Below are positions 39,137 to 48,157 of a stretch of DNA of 64,000 nucleotides, in pieces. A program made the position numbers and the translations under genes. The notes beneath the pieces are model-generated. The model made no database searches. It was not told where the DNA came from and saw only the letters and a program-made list of their open reading frames with translations. The DNA is taken from contig NZ_FZOA01000004.1 of assembly GCF_900187985.1 (NCBI RefSeq), positions 1 to 64,000 on the forward strand. Direction: 5' to 3'. The stretch's first letter is position 1, and every line of letters starts with the position of its first letter. The DNA is from Methylobacillus rhizosphaerae (GTDB lineage: Bacteria; Pseudomonadota; Gammaproteobacteria; Burkholderiales; Methylophilaceae).

Positions 39137-39568
39137 TTAATCCAAGCCATCCAGGCCATCAATGTCCGGATTTTCACGGCGCAATGCTTCACGCCGTGCT
39201 TCTGGCAGACGTTGATATTCCTGCCATTTCTTACGCAACTCTGCCTTTTTTTCCGGAGGCAGGTTGCTGTACTCCTGATATTTCTTGCGGGCATTCTCGC
39301 GCTCATATGGCGTCATACGACTCCAGTGCGTCAAACGCTTCTGCACACGCTGCTGCTGTTCCGGCGACATTTTGGGATAATCTCGCACGATATCCAGCAT
39401 CTTCTCACGCTGCCAGGGCCGCAATACATCCCATTCTTCTGCCAATGGAGCCAGAACCTGGCGTTGACTGTCAGTCAGCTGTGCCCAGCCTGGTTCCTTG
39501 GGTGTTGTTTCTGCAGCAGACGTCAAAGCAAGTAATAACAGGGCTGCTGCTACTGCTGCTCTAACCAT
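39137..39568 (-). CDS. Exported DUF3106 protein
   Basis: A 143-aa protein with a Sec signal peptide (residues 1-19, ending ...LTSAAE) and a DUF3106-like body: repeated helical units with W-x-x-M-x-P-x-E-R spacing, such as LRPWQREKM, WSRMTPYERENARKKYQEY and LPPEKKAELRKKWQEY. Such helices resemble periplasmic CpxP-type sensors in style, but the function is unknown. It overlaps the DUF3619 gene by 19 nt and is the third gene of a sigma-factor operon, so it may be part of an envelope-sensing module. Confidence 0.88.
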   Translation of the reverse strand: MVRAAVAAALLLLALTSAAETTPKEPGWAQLTDSQRQVLAPLAEEWDVLRPWQREKMLDIVRDYPKMSPEQQQRVQKRLTHWSRMTPYERENARKKYQEYSNLPPEKKAELRKKWQEYQRLPEARREALRRENPDIDGLDGLD

Positions 39569-39900
39569 GAATAAAAACCTTGATCAAGATACGCCTCTGG
39601 AGGAAGTTCGGATGCCAGCAAGAAAGCGTCGCCATGTTCACCTTGTACGTAGCCTGTCAATTGCTGGGTTACTATAAATGTAAGTAAGACAGCGCCTAAC
39701 AGGATCGCCGCTGACCGTGTACGCTGACGCAAAGCAATGGATGTCCATCCGACCGGTACATGTGCGTGCGACTCGATTGCGGCAGCGACGGCCTGACGGC
39801 GCGCGGCAGCCAGGCGGTCTTTCACTTCCGGCGCCAAATTTTCTTTATTGTCGTCCAGTATCCGAACGACCATTTTTGCAATCTGTTGTTCCTGATTCAT
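39550..39900 (-). CDS. DUF3619 membrane protein, likely anti-sigma factor
   Basis: A 116-aa protein with an N-terminal cytoplasmic helical part (MNQEQQIAKMVVRILD), one transmembrane helix near residues 68-86 (AAILLGAVLLTFIV) and a short periplasmic tail. This topology, and the ATGA overlap with the ECF sigma gene upstream, fit a membrane anti-sigma factor, although DUF3619 lacks the classic zinc motif. The function is inferred from context only. The longer reading frame upstream of 39900 lies inside the sigma gene and was not used. Confidence 0.85.
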   Translation of the reverse strand: MNQEQQIAKMVVRILDDNKENLAPEVKDRLAAARRQAVAAAIESHAHVPVGWTSIALRQRTRSAAILLGAVLLTFIVTQQLTGYVQGEHGDAFLLASELPPEAYLDQGFYSWLEQQ

Positions 39901-40484
39901 CGCCCGTCCCCGATTTTTTCGAGCATTTCCTTGCCAAATCCATACTTTTCCAGCGCTGCAGCCAAAGCATGAACTGCCCGAGAACAATGGGTTTTGACAC
40001 TACCCTCAGAACACCCCATTGCCGCTGCTGTTTCAGCGACATCCATTTCCTCCCAATAACGCATGATAAATGCTTCTCGTTGACGGGTCGGGAGATTTTT
40101 TATTTCAGCCTCAATAATCGCAATCGTTTCCTGCTGCTCATACAAACCTTCTGGGTTATCCTGACTATTTTGTGACGGCATGGTCTCCAGAGGATCATGC
40201 TCCTCTTCGTCCTGACTGATGCCGAAAGAAGAAAGTAATGTCGTCCAGGCAGTTCGTATTTTCTGTCTGCGCCAATAATCCTTCATGGTGTTCTGCAAAA
40301 TGCGTTGAAACAGCATGGGATACTCTTCCACGGGCCGGCTTACATATTTTTCCGCAAGCTTGAGCATGGCGTCCTGAACGATGTCCATAGCGACATGCTC
40401 ATCGCGCACAGCATACACCGTCTGCTTGAACGCGCGACGCTCCACCTGTGCCAGAAAATTTGAGAGTTCCTGTGTACTTGCCAT
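39897..40484 (-). CDS. RNA polymerase sigma factor, ECF-type
   Basis: A 195-aa sigma-70 family factor with region 2 (RRAFKQTVYAVRDEHVAMDIVQDAMLKLAEKY) shortened here to its key part AMDIVQDAM, and region 4 with LPTRQREAFIMRYWEEMDV and the helix-turn-helix AAAMGCSEGSVKTH. A charged linker of about 45 residues separates them. The ATG at 40484 fits the family; an upstream ATG would add 17 unlike residues. It leads a three-gene operon with DUF3619 and DUF3106, a set seen together in betaproteobacteria. Target genes cannot be read from this window. Confidence 0.92.
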   Translation of the reverse strand: MASTQELSNFLAQVERRAFKQTVYAVRDEHVAMDIVQDAMLKLAEKYVSRPVEEYPMLFQRILQNTMKDYWRRQKIRTAWTTLLSSFGISQDEEEHDPLETMPSQNSQDNPEGLYEQQETIAIIEAEIKNLPTRQREAFIMRYWEEMDVAETAAAMGCSEGSVKTHCSRAVHALAAALEKYGFGKEMLEKIGDGR

Positions 40485-40616
40485 GAAAATGATTGGATAT
40501 TTGTGATCGGATTTAGTGCCATACCACACTGTCATCGAGTATAGCAGGTTTGATTTTGTTACCTTGGGCGCTTTTAGCTACAATTCCATCCTTCTGTCAC
40601 TTATTCACTGGGCATC

Positions 40617-40835
40617 ATGATAAAACTGCTATTACTGGCTATCGTATTCTGGCTGATTCATATGATCCTCAAACGATATCGTGCCAATATGAACCACAAA
40701 GCTACCGCTACTGCACAACCTGAAACCATGGTGCAATGTGCGCACTGCAGGATACATCTCCCTAGCAGCGAAAGCATTCAGGATGGAGAGCGGCACTATT
40801 GCTCAGAAGCGCACCGCCAAGCACACCATTCCTAG
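40617..40835 (+). CDS. Small PP0621-family protein
   Basis: A 72-aa protein with an N-terminal membrane helix (LLLLAIVFWLIHMIL, about residues 4-18) and a C-terminal Cys/His cluster, CAHCRIHLP then HYCSEAH, that looks like a small zinc site. This matches PP0621-like proteins, whose role is unknown. It is 12 bp upstream of ampD, a common pairing in betaproteobacteria, and is divergent from the sigma-factor gene. Confidence 0.88.
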   Translation: MIKLLLLAIVFWLIHMILKRYRANMNHKATATAQPETMVQCAHCRIHLPSSESIQDGERHYCSEAHRQAHHS

Positions 40836-40847
40836 CATATAGTAGAT

Positions 40848-41432
40848 ATGGATATTGCACTTTCCATTAATGCGCAAGGTCTGGTGGCAGAGGCTGAATT
40901 CATTGCCTCCCCCAATTGTGATGAAAGACCGGTCAACACGGAAATCTGCCTGTTGGTCATCCATAACATCAGCCTCCCTCCATCCCAGTACGGTGGCCCT
41001 GGTATTACTGAACTGTTCACCAACTCCCTCAACCCGAGACAGCATCCGTATTACGCAGAAATTCATCACCTGCGTGTTTCTTCGCATTTCCTGATCCGTC
41101 GAGATGGCAGCCTGCAACAATTTGTTCCCTGCGCGGCACGTGCCTGGCATGCAGGGGTATCCAGCTGGCGAGGCCATGAACGCTGTAACGATTTTTCTAT
41201 TGGTATTGAACTGGAGGGCAGTGATTTTGAAGCCTTTACCCCAGAGCAGTACGACATGCTGGTCACGCTGAGCAGGTTATTGATTGCGCACTATCCCATC
41301 CGCGATATTGCAGGACATTCTCATATTGCCCCAGGACGCAAGACTGACCCCGGTCCTTATTTCAACTGGGATTTGCTGACAGGAATCCGCAATGAAATGG
41401 AAAAACCCGGCAATTCCGGTATAGACTCCTGA
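40848..41432 (+). CDS. ampD: 1,6-anhydro-N-acetylmuramyl-L-alanine amidase AmpD
   Basis: A zinc amidase of the N-acetylmuramoyl-L-alanine amidase 2 family that recycles cell-wall muropeptides in the cytoplasm; 194 aa. The zinc ligands fall in LVIHNISLP, in GHSHIAPGRKTDPG (His and Asp), and the conserved AWHAGVSSWRG and IGIELEGSD are present. It has no signal peptide, as expected for AmpD. Loss of AmpD induces AmpC in other bacteria; no ampR/ampC lies here. Confidence 0.96.
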   Translation: MDIALSINAQGLVAEAEFIASPNCDERPVNTEICLLVIHNISLPPSQYGGPGITELFTNSLNPRQHPYYAEIHHLRVSSHFLIRRDGSLQQFVPCAARAWHAGVSSWRGHERCNDFSIGIELEGSDFEAFTPEQYDMLVTLSRLLIAHYPIRDIAGHSHIAPGRKTDPGPYFNWDLLTGIRNEMEKPGNSGIDS

Positions 41433-41526
41433 ATTCTCTGAATAAAAACAAACCAATCACAACCTCAATGGTCGTGACAGAGGATGCCAAGCTGTACTTA
41501 ATCATGAATCAGGAAAACCATAATAA

Positions 41527-42618
41527 ATGTCAGTTTATCGTTTAGGGGCCAGCATATGCTTTGCTTTGCTGGTGGCATTTTCCAGTGCATGCAGTAAAAA
41601 AGAAGAGCCAGCGAAAAGCGCGCCTGCACCGCTTGTCAGCGTCGCTACTGTGAGTACGGCAAACCTGGAAATCCGTGAGCAATCTATAGGTACCCTCGAA
41701 GGCATCATGGACCCGACCGTTGCTGCTGAAGTGCCAGCCCGCGTGCTCCGCATATTGGCCAGACCTGGGCAGATAGTGAAAAAAGGCGAAGTCATTGCCT
41801 TGCTTGACCCCAAGGACTATACATTGCAGCAACAAGAGGCAGAAAGCGAAGTGTCCCGGCTGGAAGCGCTGCTACTCAACCAGCAACGCAATGTGGAACG
41901 CAACCGGAAACTGGTCGAGAAGAATTTTATTTCCCAGAATGCACTGGATGACCTGGAAACCCAGAAAATAGCATTGAAACGCCAACTGGAGGGAGCACGT
42001 TCCCGCCTTGCGAGCATCCAGCATAACCAGAACAAGACGCGCCTGCTGGCACCTATTGATGGCAAGATTGAGAAGCAGATTGTTTCCCCGGGCGACTACG
42101 TCAAGGTAGGCGATCCACTATTGCAGATTATCAGCAACCAGCGCTTGCGCGCCCACCTGCCATTTCCAGAACACCTAGGCAACAAACTCCGGCCTGGACT
42201 AAAAGTCAGGCTTACCACACCGACTTCCGATCAGGAAGCAGAAGGTGTTTTGCGGGAATTCAAACCCGTGATCGGCAGTACCAATCGCGCGATTGATGTC
42301 CTGGTGGATATTACAGACCAGCCTGGCTGGCAATCAGGTGCCAGTGTGACCGGGAATATCATCCTGGGCACTTATGACGCGGCCATGGTGGTTCCAGAGC
42401 AAAGCGTGGTATTGCGCCCCGCCGGACAGGTAGTGTATGTCATTACCGATAACACGGCGCAGCAGCGCATCGTCAAGACTGGCATATATCAAGATGGTGC
42501 CATCCAGATACTGGAAGGGTTGCAGCCCGGCGAAACCATTGCGGTAGATGGCGCCGCCTTCCTCACAGACCAGGCCCGTGTCCAGATACTGGATCACTCA
42601 TCACAGGCACAGCCATGA
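41527..42618 (+). CDS. RND efflux periplasmic adaptor (membrane fusion protein)
   Basis: A 363-aa adaptor joining an RND pump to an outer-membrane channel. Residues 1-22 form a signal ending in FSSAC, so the mature protein may be a lipoprotein on Cys22, although the lipobox is weak. A lipoyl half-motif (GQIVKKGEVIALLDPKDY), a coiled-coil hairpin (about residues 95-165) and the second lipoyl half (APIDGKIEKQIVSPGDYV) follow. The stop overlaps the pump start by 4 nt. No outer-membrane factor gene is adjacent, so a TolC-like channel elsewhere is implied. Confidence 0.95.
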   Translation: MSVYRLGASICFALLVAFSSACSKKEEPAKSAPAPLVSVATVSTANLEIREQSIGTLEGIMDPTVAAEVPARVLRILARPGQIVKKGEVIALLDPKDYTLQQQEAESEVSRLEALLLNQQRNVERNRKLVEKNFISQNALDDLETQKIALKRQLEGARSRLASIQHNQNKTRLLAPIDGKIEKQIVSPGDYVKVGDPLLQIISNQRLRAHLPFPEHLGNKLRPGLKVRLTTPTSDQEAEGVLREFKPVIGSTNRAIDVLVDITDQPGWQSGASVTGNIILGTYDAAMVVPEQSVVLRPAGQVVYVITDNTAQQRIVKTGIYQDGAIQILEGLQPGETIAVDGAAFLTDQARVQILDHSSQAQP

Positions 42619-45600
42619 CCTTACCGGAACTATCGATCAAGCGCCATGTGCTGGCATGGATGGTCTCGGGTTTGCTGGTGCTGCTTGGCATTATCAGCTA
42701 CCAGCGCATTGGCGTTGACCGTCTGCCCTATATTGAATTCCCTGTCATTTCAATTACCACCACGCTGGACGGCGCCAACCCTGATATTGTGGATGCCAGC
42801 ATTACCAGCATTATTGAAACCTCGGTCAATACGACCCCGGGGATAGAACATATCCAGTCATCCTCGTCTCCAGGTGTGTCCGTCATTACACTCACGTTCG
42901 ACCTGGAAAAGAATATCGATATCGCCTATAACGAGGTGCAATCCAAGGTCAACCAGGTACTGCGCCGTTTGCCAGATGACGCAGAGCCACCGCAGGTACG
43001 CAAAGTCGAAACCAATGCCCAGCCTATCATGTGGCTGGCGTTACGCGGTGACCGCACAGCACAGCAACTCAACCTTTACGGGTTCAATGTGCTCAAGAAA
43101 AAGCTCGAGACCATCAATGGCATTGGCGAAGTTCGGCTGGGTGGACGACAGGACCGTACCATCCGCGTCAATGTACTGCCAGATCGCATGGCCTCTTACA
43201 ACCTGACTGCCACTGACCTGATTGATGCATTCAAACGCGAGCATATCCAGTTACCTGGTGGTTTTCTGGTGGGTCACAATTCCGAATACCTCATGAAGCT
43301 GGACCTGGAATTCCATCACCTACGCGATATGCGTGAAATGGTCGTGGCTTACCGGGATGATGCGCCGATCAAGCTCAAGGATGTTGCTGAACTGGAAGAT
43401 GACATTGCGGATTATCGCCAACTGGCACGTTATATGGGAAAACCGTCTGTCGGCCTGGGTATTGTCAAGGTATCCAATGCCAATACCGTTGCCATCATCG
43501 ATGAAGTGCTGCATAAACTGGACACGGAAATCCGTCCCAATCTCCCTCCTGGCATGACCCTGGACATTTCCACCAATGACGCGCTTTTCATTGAGGAAAT
43601 TGTCGGCGCCTTACAGGAACACCTGTTTGAAGGCACTTTGCTGGCGGCCTTGATCGTCTGGCTATTCCTGCGCTCAATCCGTTCCACCCTGATCATTGCC
43701 ACCGCCATCCCGGTATCATTATTGGGTTCTGTCGCCGTCATGTATTTCTCCGGTTTCACCTTCAATACCATGACATTGCTGGCGTTACTGCTGCTGATTG
43801 GCGTAGTGGTGGATGATGCCATTGTCGTGCTGGAAAATATCTACCGCCACCTCAGCATGCAAAAGCGTACGGATATTCCATCCCAGACTATCGCGCGCAA
43901 TGCAGCCATCAATGGCAGCCGTGAAGTGGCATTTGCCGTAATCGCCGCAACATTCTCGCTGGTATGTATTTTCGCACCGGTCATCTTCATGGATGGCATC
44001 ATCGGCAAATTCTTCAAGTCATTTGCAGTTGTCGTGACATTCGGGGTTCTGGTATCACTATTGGTGTCCCTCACACTGACTCCCATGCTGTGCTCGCGCT
44101 ACCTGAAAGCACATGAGCCTGCCGGACACTTCTATCACTGGCTCGACCGCATCTTTCATGCCATGGACCATCTCTATGCCCGCATACTGGCATGGACACT
44201 GAACCACCGCTGGAAGGTCATGCTGCTTACCGTGCTGGTAGTGGTTACCAGTATTTTCTTCTTCGGCAAAGTGCAGAAAGAGTTCATTCCCGATTCGGAT
44301 GAAGGACGTTTCATGATTTCATTCCGGACCCCACTGGGATCAAACATTGAATATACCAATAGCCGGATGGAACGCATTGAAAGCATCCTGCAGCGTCATG
44401 ATGACCAGATCGCCAGCTATTTCGGTGTCATCGGGGTTGGCGCACAAGGTCAGGTCAACAAAGGCACAGTCAGCATACGCCTTCATGACAGACGCAATCG
44501 CAGCATGAGCCAGCAAGCATTGATCCGTGTCATACGCAGCGAGCTTGACCAGATCCCAGGCGTACGCGCGTTTCCTGTGCCGGTAGCCATTGTGGGCGGC
44601 CAACGCTCGGAAAAACTGCAGTTCAACATCACCGGTCCGAACCTGGAGCAAGTCAGCCAGCTGGGCAAGAACATGCAGCAGAAATTGGCAGAGATACCCG
44701 GTATCGGTAAAGTGGACCTGGATCTGGATCTGGACTTGCCCCAGCTCACCATGCAGATTGATCGAGTACGCGCAGCCAGCCTGGGACTGTCCGCGCTGGA
44801 AATCGCCTCCGCATTGAACTTGTATACTGGCGGCATCGATATTGCCGATTTCAATGATGAGCCTGGCGATGGGCAGCGCTATGAAATCCGCCTCAAGGCC
44901 AAGGAGGGTAGCCTACAGCATCCGGAAGACCTGAAAAAAATCTACCTGCGCAGTGGCACTGGCGAACTAGTGCGCCTTGATAGTGTTGCCAGCTTCAAAC
45001 AGACACTGGGAGCCGCGGTCATAGGCCGCTTTGATCTGCAATATGCAGCAAGCCTGTATGCCAACCCTACCATATCACTTGGCGATGCTGTACAGCAGGT
45101 AAACCAGCTTTCCTCAGAAATGCTGCCACCAGGCTACCAGTTCAACCTGACCGGCCAGGCAGAAGAGCTAGAGAAAACCGTATCCAACATGATATTCGCG
45201 TTCAGCCTGGCGATGATATTGCTTTATATGGTGCTTGCCAGCCAGTTCAATTCTTTCCTGCAGCCCTTCATCATCATGTTGGCACAACCATTGGCCATCA
45301 TAGGCGGCGTTTTTGCACTCTGGGTCACCGGCAACTCCCTCAACATCTTTTCCATGATTGGGCTGGTATTGCTGATCGGGTTGGTGGCAAAAAACTCCAT
45401 TCTGCTGATTGACCTCACCAACCAACTACGTGATGAAGGCAAAGACATCCATCACGCCCTGCTTGAAGCATGCCCGGTGCGCCTGCGCCCTGTATTGATG
45501 ACATCCCTCACCATTATCCTGGCGCTTCTGCCTGCCGCATTTGGCTTGGGAGCGGGCGCAGAAACCAATGGGCCACTATCGATTGCCGTCATCGGCGGTA

Positions 45601-45686
45601 TGATCTCTTCCACGCTATTGACATTAGTCGTCGTACCAGCGGCCTATTCATTGTTGATGCATGCGGTGCGGCAGCAGCAGTCATAA
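42615..45686 (+). CDS. RND-type efflux pump, inner-membrane subunit
   Basis: A 1023-aa proton-driven RND exporter with 12 membrane segments and two large periplasmic loops. The proton-relay aspartates lie in TM4 as GVVVDDAIVVLENIYRH (near residue 400), and the matching part of TM10 is IGLVAKNSILLIDL. It groups in style with HAE1-type pumps paired with one adaptor. Substrate unknown. Coupled to the adaptor gene by a 4-nt overlap and followed by a strong terminator. Confidence 0.97.
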   Translation: MTLPELSIKRHVLAWMVSGLLVLLGIISYQRIGVDRLPYIEFPVISITTTLDGANPDIVDASITSIIETSVNTTPGIEHIQSSSSPGVSVITLTFDLEKNIDIAYNEVQSKVNQVLRRLPDDAEPPQVRKVETNAQPIMWLALRGDRTAQQLNLYGFNVLKKKLETINGIGEVRLGGRQDRTIRVNVLPDRMASYNLTATDLIDAFKREHIQLPGGFLVGHNSEYLMKLDLEFHHLRDMREMVVAYRDDAPIKLKDVAELEDDIADYRQLARYMGKPSVGLGIVKVSNANTVAIIDEVLHKLDTEIRPNLPPGMTLDISTNDALFIEEIVGALQEHLFEGTLLAALIVWLFLRSIRSTLIIATAIPVSLLGSVAVMYFSGFTFNTMTLLALLLLIGVVVDDAIVVLENIYRHLSMQKRTDIPSQTIARNAAINGSREVAFAVIAATFSLVCIFAPVIFMDGIIGKFFKSFAVVVTFGVLVSLLVSLTLTPMLCSRYLKAHEPAGHFYHWLDRIFHAMDHLYARILAWTLNHRWKVMLLTVLVVVTSIFFFGKVQKEFIPDSDEGRFMISFRTPLGSNIEYTNSRMERIESILQRHDDQIASYFGVIGVGAQGQVNKGTVSIRLHDRRNRSMSQQALIRVIRSELDQIPGVRAFPVPVAIVGGQRSEKLQFNITGPNLEQVSQLGKNMQQKLAEIPGIGKVDLDLDLDLPQLTMQIDRVRAASLGLSALEIASALNLYTGGIDIADFNDEPGDGQRYEIRLKAKEGSLQHPEDLKKIYLRSGTGELVRLDSVASFKQTLGAAVIGRFDLQYAASLYANPTISLGDAVQQVNQLSSEMLPPGYQFNLTGQAEELEKTVSNMIFAFSLAMILLYMVLASQFNSFLQPFIIMLAQPLAIIGGVFALWVTGNSLNIFSMIGLVLLIGLVAKNSILLIDLTNQLRDEGKDIHHALLEACPVRLRPVLMTSLTIILALLPAAFGLGAGAETNGPLSIAVIGGMISSTLLTLVVVPAAYSLLMHAVRQQQS

Positions 45687-45703
45687 GCATCTTTTTGCAG
45701 TGG

Positions 45704-45736
45704 AAAAGCGCCAGTTATGACTGGCGCTTTTTTATT
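45704..45736 (+). terminator. Intrinsic terminator after the RND pump
   Basis: AAAAGCGCCAGT (45704-45715), loop TATG, ACTGGCGCTTTT (45720-45731), continuing into TTTATT. It lies 18 bp after the pump stop codon. Confidence 0.92.
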
Positions 45737-45794
45737 GCCCATGTGCATCATTCCGTCACCTGTTTTTAATTTATTACAAGATTGGAGTTTTTGT

Positions 45795-45865
45795 AAATCA
45801 CTGTAAAAAAAGACATTTTTCACCTTTTGTCTTAATTCGTACATGGAATTGTCATATTCGAAACC
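45795..45865 (+). promoter_or_regulatory. Possible porin promoter region
   Basis: In the 190-bp AT-rich leader a -35-like TTGTCT (near 45829) is followed after 17 nt by a -10-like TGTCAT (near 45852). Both are 4/6 matches to sigma-70 consensus. This is a weak prediction based on spacing alone. Confidence 0.25.
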
Positions 45866-45923
45866 AATAATGCCGCCTCATTACACCGCAATCTCAACAC
45901 CCAAAGTTAATAAAGAGGAAAGC

Positions 45924-47330
45924 ATGAAACCGTTTCGTATATTACCTATCGCGGCATTAATGGCGACCAGCATGTCTGCCATGGCAGACTCCACGATTGA
46001 CATTGTCAACACCCTGGTTACCAAAGGTGTTCTGACTGAAGAAGAAGGCCGTCTTCTGACCAAAGGCCGAGAAGGGGAAAAGGCCAGCCAGGACCAGGCG
46101 TTGGAAAAAGCCACGAAATCTGGCGGTAAAATCACGATCTCTGATGTCATCGACAATGCCACTTTTTATGGCGATATCCGCGCCCGTTATGAATTCCGCA
46201 ACGGCGAAGATTCTGCGAACAACTCTGAAGACCGCGAACGCGGACGCTACAAATTGGTACTTGGTTTAAAAACCACTGCAGGTGACTTCTACTCTGATAT
46301 CGCCTTGTCGATGGGTGCCAATGGCCGTTCTGACAACGCTACATTCGGCAACGGCACCAACGGTGCGAACAGCAAAGAAAACGTCTACGTCAAGCGCGCA
46401 ATGCTGGGATGGAAAGTGACAGACTGGCTGAAAGTAGAAGCTGGTCGTGTCGCCAACCCTCTGTATACCACTTCCATGGTATGGGATGGTGACTTGACCT
46501 TTGAAGGCCTGGTTGAAAAGATCGAATACAAGTGGGGCAATGTAAATCTGTTCGGTAACTTCGCACAATCCCAGTATCTGGGTGACCGCCAGGACTTTAA
46601 TATCAGCACCAATGACAGAGATAGCAACGGTATTCTGGCATTTCAGGGCGGTGCAAAATTTGATATCACTGATACAGTTTCTGCCAAAGCAGCTGTGACA
46701 TTTACCAAATTCACCAATGACCACGCCGCAGGAGCATCAGTATTCATCCCTGGATTGGGGACAAATGTTGGCAAGGGAGCCAGCCTGGGCACCACGCTGA
46801 CAGCAACTAACGATATCCGCACCATTGAGATTCCGGCAGAAATCGTGTTCAAGCTGGCTGATGGCATGAAACTGACTGCGTTCGGTGATTATGTATATAA
46901 CCTGGACGGTGATGACCGCTTCAAGGCAGCAGTGAATGCAGCAACTGCCACCTCTGCCATTACTGGTGCGGCCATTCGCGATGCTGGCAATGATGACAAA
47001 GCCTGGCTGCTGGGGCTGGGACTGGCCATGAAACAGGATAAACAACCAAAGAAAGGTGATTGGTCAGCCAAGCTCTGGTACCAGGATGTCGGCATCTACG
47101 CACTTGACCCAAATACTGTCGACTCCGACTTCATGGATTCGCGCGTCAACATGAAGGGTATCGTGTTCAAGGGAGAATATCTGCTGCGCGACAATGTAGT
47201 CTTGAACTTTGCCGCCGGTCACGCCACCCGCAAGAACGACAAACTTGCTGCTGCTGCCTCAGCAAGTGATATTGCCCTGAATATCGACAGCTATAACCTG
47301 TACCAGATGGATATTACCTACAAGTTCTGA
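45924..47330 (+). CDS. Putative outer-membrane porin
   Basis: A 468-aa exported protein: signal peptide (residues 1-21, MKPFRILPIAALMATSMSAM), a short helical segment (NTLVTKGVLTEEEGRLLTKG), then alternating beta-strands rich in Tyr, Gly and Asn, ending in the aromatic C-terminus MDITYKF typical of outer-membrane barrels. This fits the putative-porin group with an N-terminal coiled segment. The ATG at 45924 follows AGAGGAAAGC; the open frame upstream is not coding. Solute specificity is unknown. A 190-bp AT-rich leader precedes it. Confidence 0.88.
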   Translation: MKPFRILPIAALMATSMSAMADSTIDIVNTLVTKGVLTEEEGRLLTKGREGEKASQDQALEKATKSGGKITISDVIDNATFYGDIRARYEFRNGEDSANNSEDRERGRYKLVLGLKTTAGDFYSDIALSMGANGRSDNATFGNGTNGANSKENVYVKRAMLGWKVTDWLKVEAGRVANPLYTTSMVWDGDLTFEGLVEKIEYKWGNVNLFGNFAQSQYLGDRQDFNISTNDRDSNGILAFQGGAKFDITDTVSAKAAVTFTKFTNDHAAGASVFIPGLGTNVGKGASLGTTLTATNDIRTIEIPAEIVFKLADGMKLTAFGDYVYNLDGDDRFKAAVNAATATSAITGAAIRDAGNDDKAWLLGLGLAMKQDKQPKKGDWSAKLWYQDVGIYALDPNTVDSDFMDSRVNMKGIVFKGEYLLRDNVVLNFAAGHATRKNDKLAAAASASDIALNIDSYNLYQMDITYKF

Positions 47331-47354
47331 TTCCAGGTATCAGTACCACAGATC

Positions 47355-47385
47355 AAAGCAGCCACTGGCTGCTTTTTCTTTTTCG
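47355..47385 (+). terminator. Intrinsic terminator after the porin gene
   Basis: AAAGCAGCC (47355-47363), loop ACT, GGCTGCTTT (47367-47375), followed by TTCTTTTTC. It lies 24 bp past the porin stop. Confidence 0.88.
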
Positions 47386-47402
47386 CCATCACGGCAGACA
47401 AC

Positions 47403-47430
47403 AAAAAAGGCAGCTAAAGCTGCCTTTTTT
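47403..47430. terminator. Bidirectional terminator between porin and azurin
   Basis: AAAAAAGGCAGCT (47403-47415) and AGCTGCCTTTTTT (47418-47430). The A- and T-runs on both sides allow it to end the azurin transcript on the minus strand and back up the porin terminator on the plus strand. Confidence 0.92.
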
Positions 47431-47447
47431 ACACACGAGACTGTTAA

Positions 47448-47897
47448 TTATTTAACAGTAACGGTACCGCGCATCATGGTAGCGTGGCCAGGGAAAGAAC
47501 AGAAGAATGTGTACTTTTCGCCGGCAGCCAGTTTGCTTACGTCAACCTTGACACTATCCTTTTCACCGCCGCCAATCAACTTGGTATGGGCAATCACACG
47601 AGCATCATCAGCCTTGACGAAATTACCTGCTTCACCAGCAGCAACACCATCATTCATCACAGCCTTGAAGTCAGGAGTCTTGGTGATCACCAGGTTGTGA
47701 CCCATAACGTTCTTGGGCAGTGAACCTGTGTGCTTCAGGTTAACTGTAAATTCTTTACAGCTCTTTTCAATATCAATGTTCTTGGTGCTGTACTGCATAG
47801 CGTCGTTAGCTTCGACATCTACAGAGCAGCCAGCTGCCAGAACGGAACCAGAGAACAATGAAGCGAACAACAGAGCGACGATTTTGCTGGATTTCAT
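47448..47897 (-). CDS. azu: Azurin (type I blue copper protein)
   Basis: A 149-aa precursor of azurin, a periplasmic copper electron carrier. The signal peptide ends at ...SVLA, giving a 128-residue mature protein with canonical numbering: Gly45-His46 (MGHNL), Cys112 (FFCSFPGH), His117 and Met121, and the Cys3-Cys26 disulfide pair. The ATG at 47897 has GAGGGAAG upstream. In Methylobacillus, azurins accept electrons from methylamine dehydrogenase, but no mau genes are here, so the partner is unknown. It has its own upstream region with a Fur-like palindrome and a shared terminator. Confidence 0.97.
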   Translation of the reverse strand: MKSSKIVALLFASLFSGSVLAAGCSVDVEANDAMQYSTKNIDIEKSCKEFTVNLKHTGSLPKNVMGHNLVITKTPDFKAVMNDGVAAGEAGNFVKADDARVIAHTKLIGGGEKDSVKVDVSKLAAGEKYTFFCSFPGHATMMRGTVTVK

Positions 47898-48046
47898 AAT
47901 TACTTCCCTCATCTAAAATTAGGCAATATTGCCTGTGTTATAGAACTTTTCGTTGATTACTACCAAACAAACTACAGCTTTTGGTTTCTTATGCGTCCAT
48001 GTGCTGTTGCTGCATCAGGGCACATTGTCTGTTTCCCCGTTATAGT

Positions 48047-48067
48047 AATTGATAAACATTATCAATT
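48047..48067. promoter_or_regulatory. Fur-box-like palindrome upstream of azurin
   Basis: AATTGATAA, spacer ACA, TTATCAATT: a 21-bp palindrome. Its core TGATAAA-C-ATTATCA differs by one base from the 7-1-7 Fur consensus. It is 150 bp upstream of the azurin ATG and overlaps promoter-like sequence on the minus strand (TTGATA and TATAAC). A Fur or related regulator is suggested, not proven. Confidence 0.5.
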
Positions 48068-48157
48068 AAACCCGCCATTTTTTCCAGTATCAGTAATACG
48101 CTTCTAATAACGCATCAGTTCAGTATGGGATGACAGGACAGGCAATTCTATACAAAA

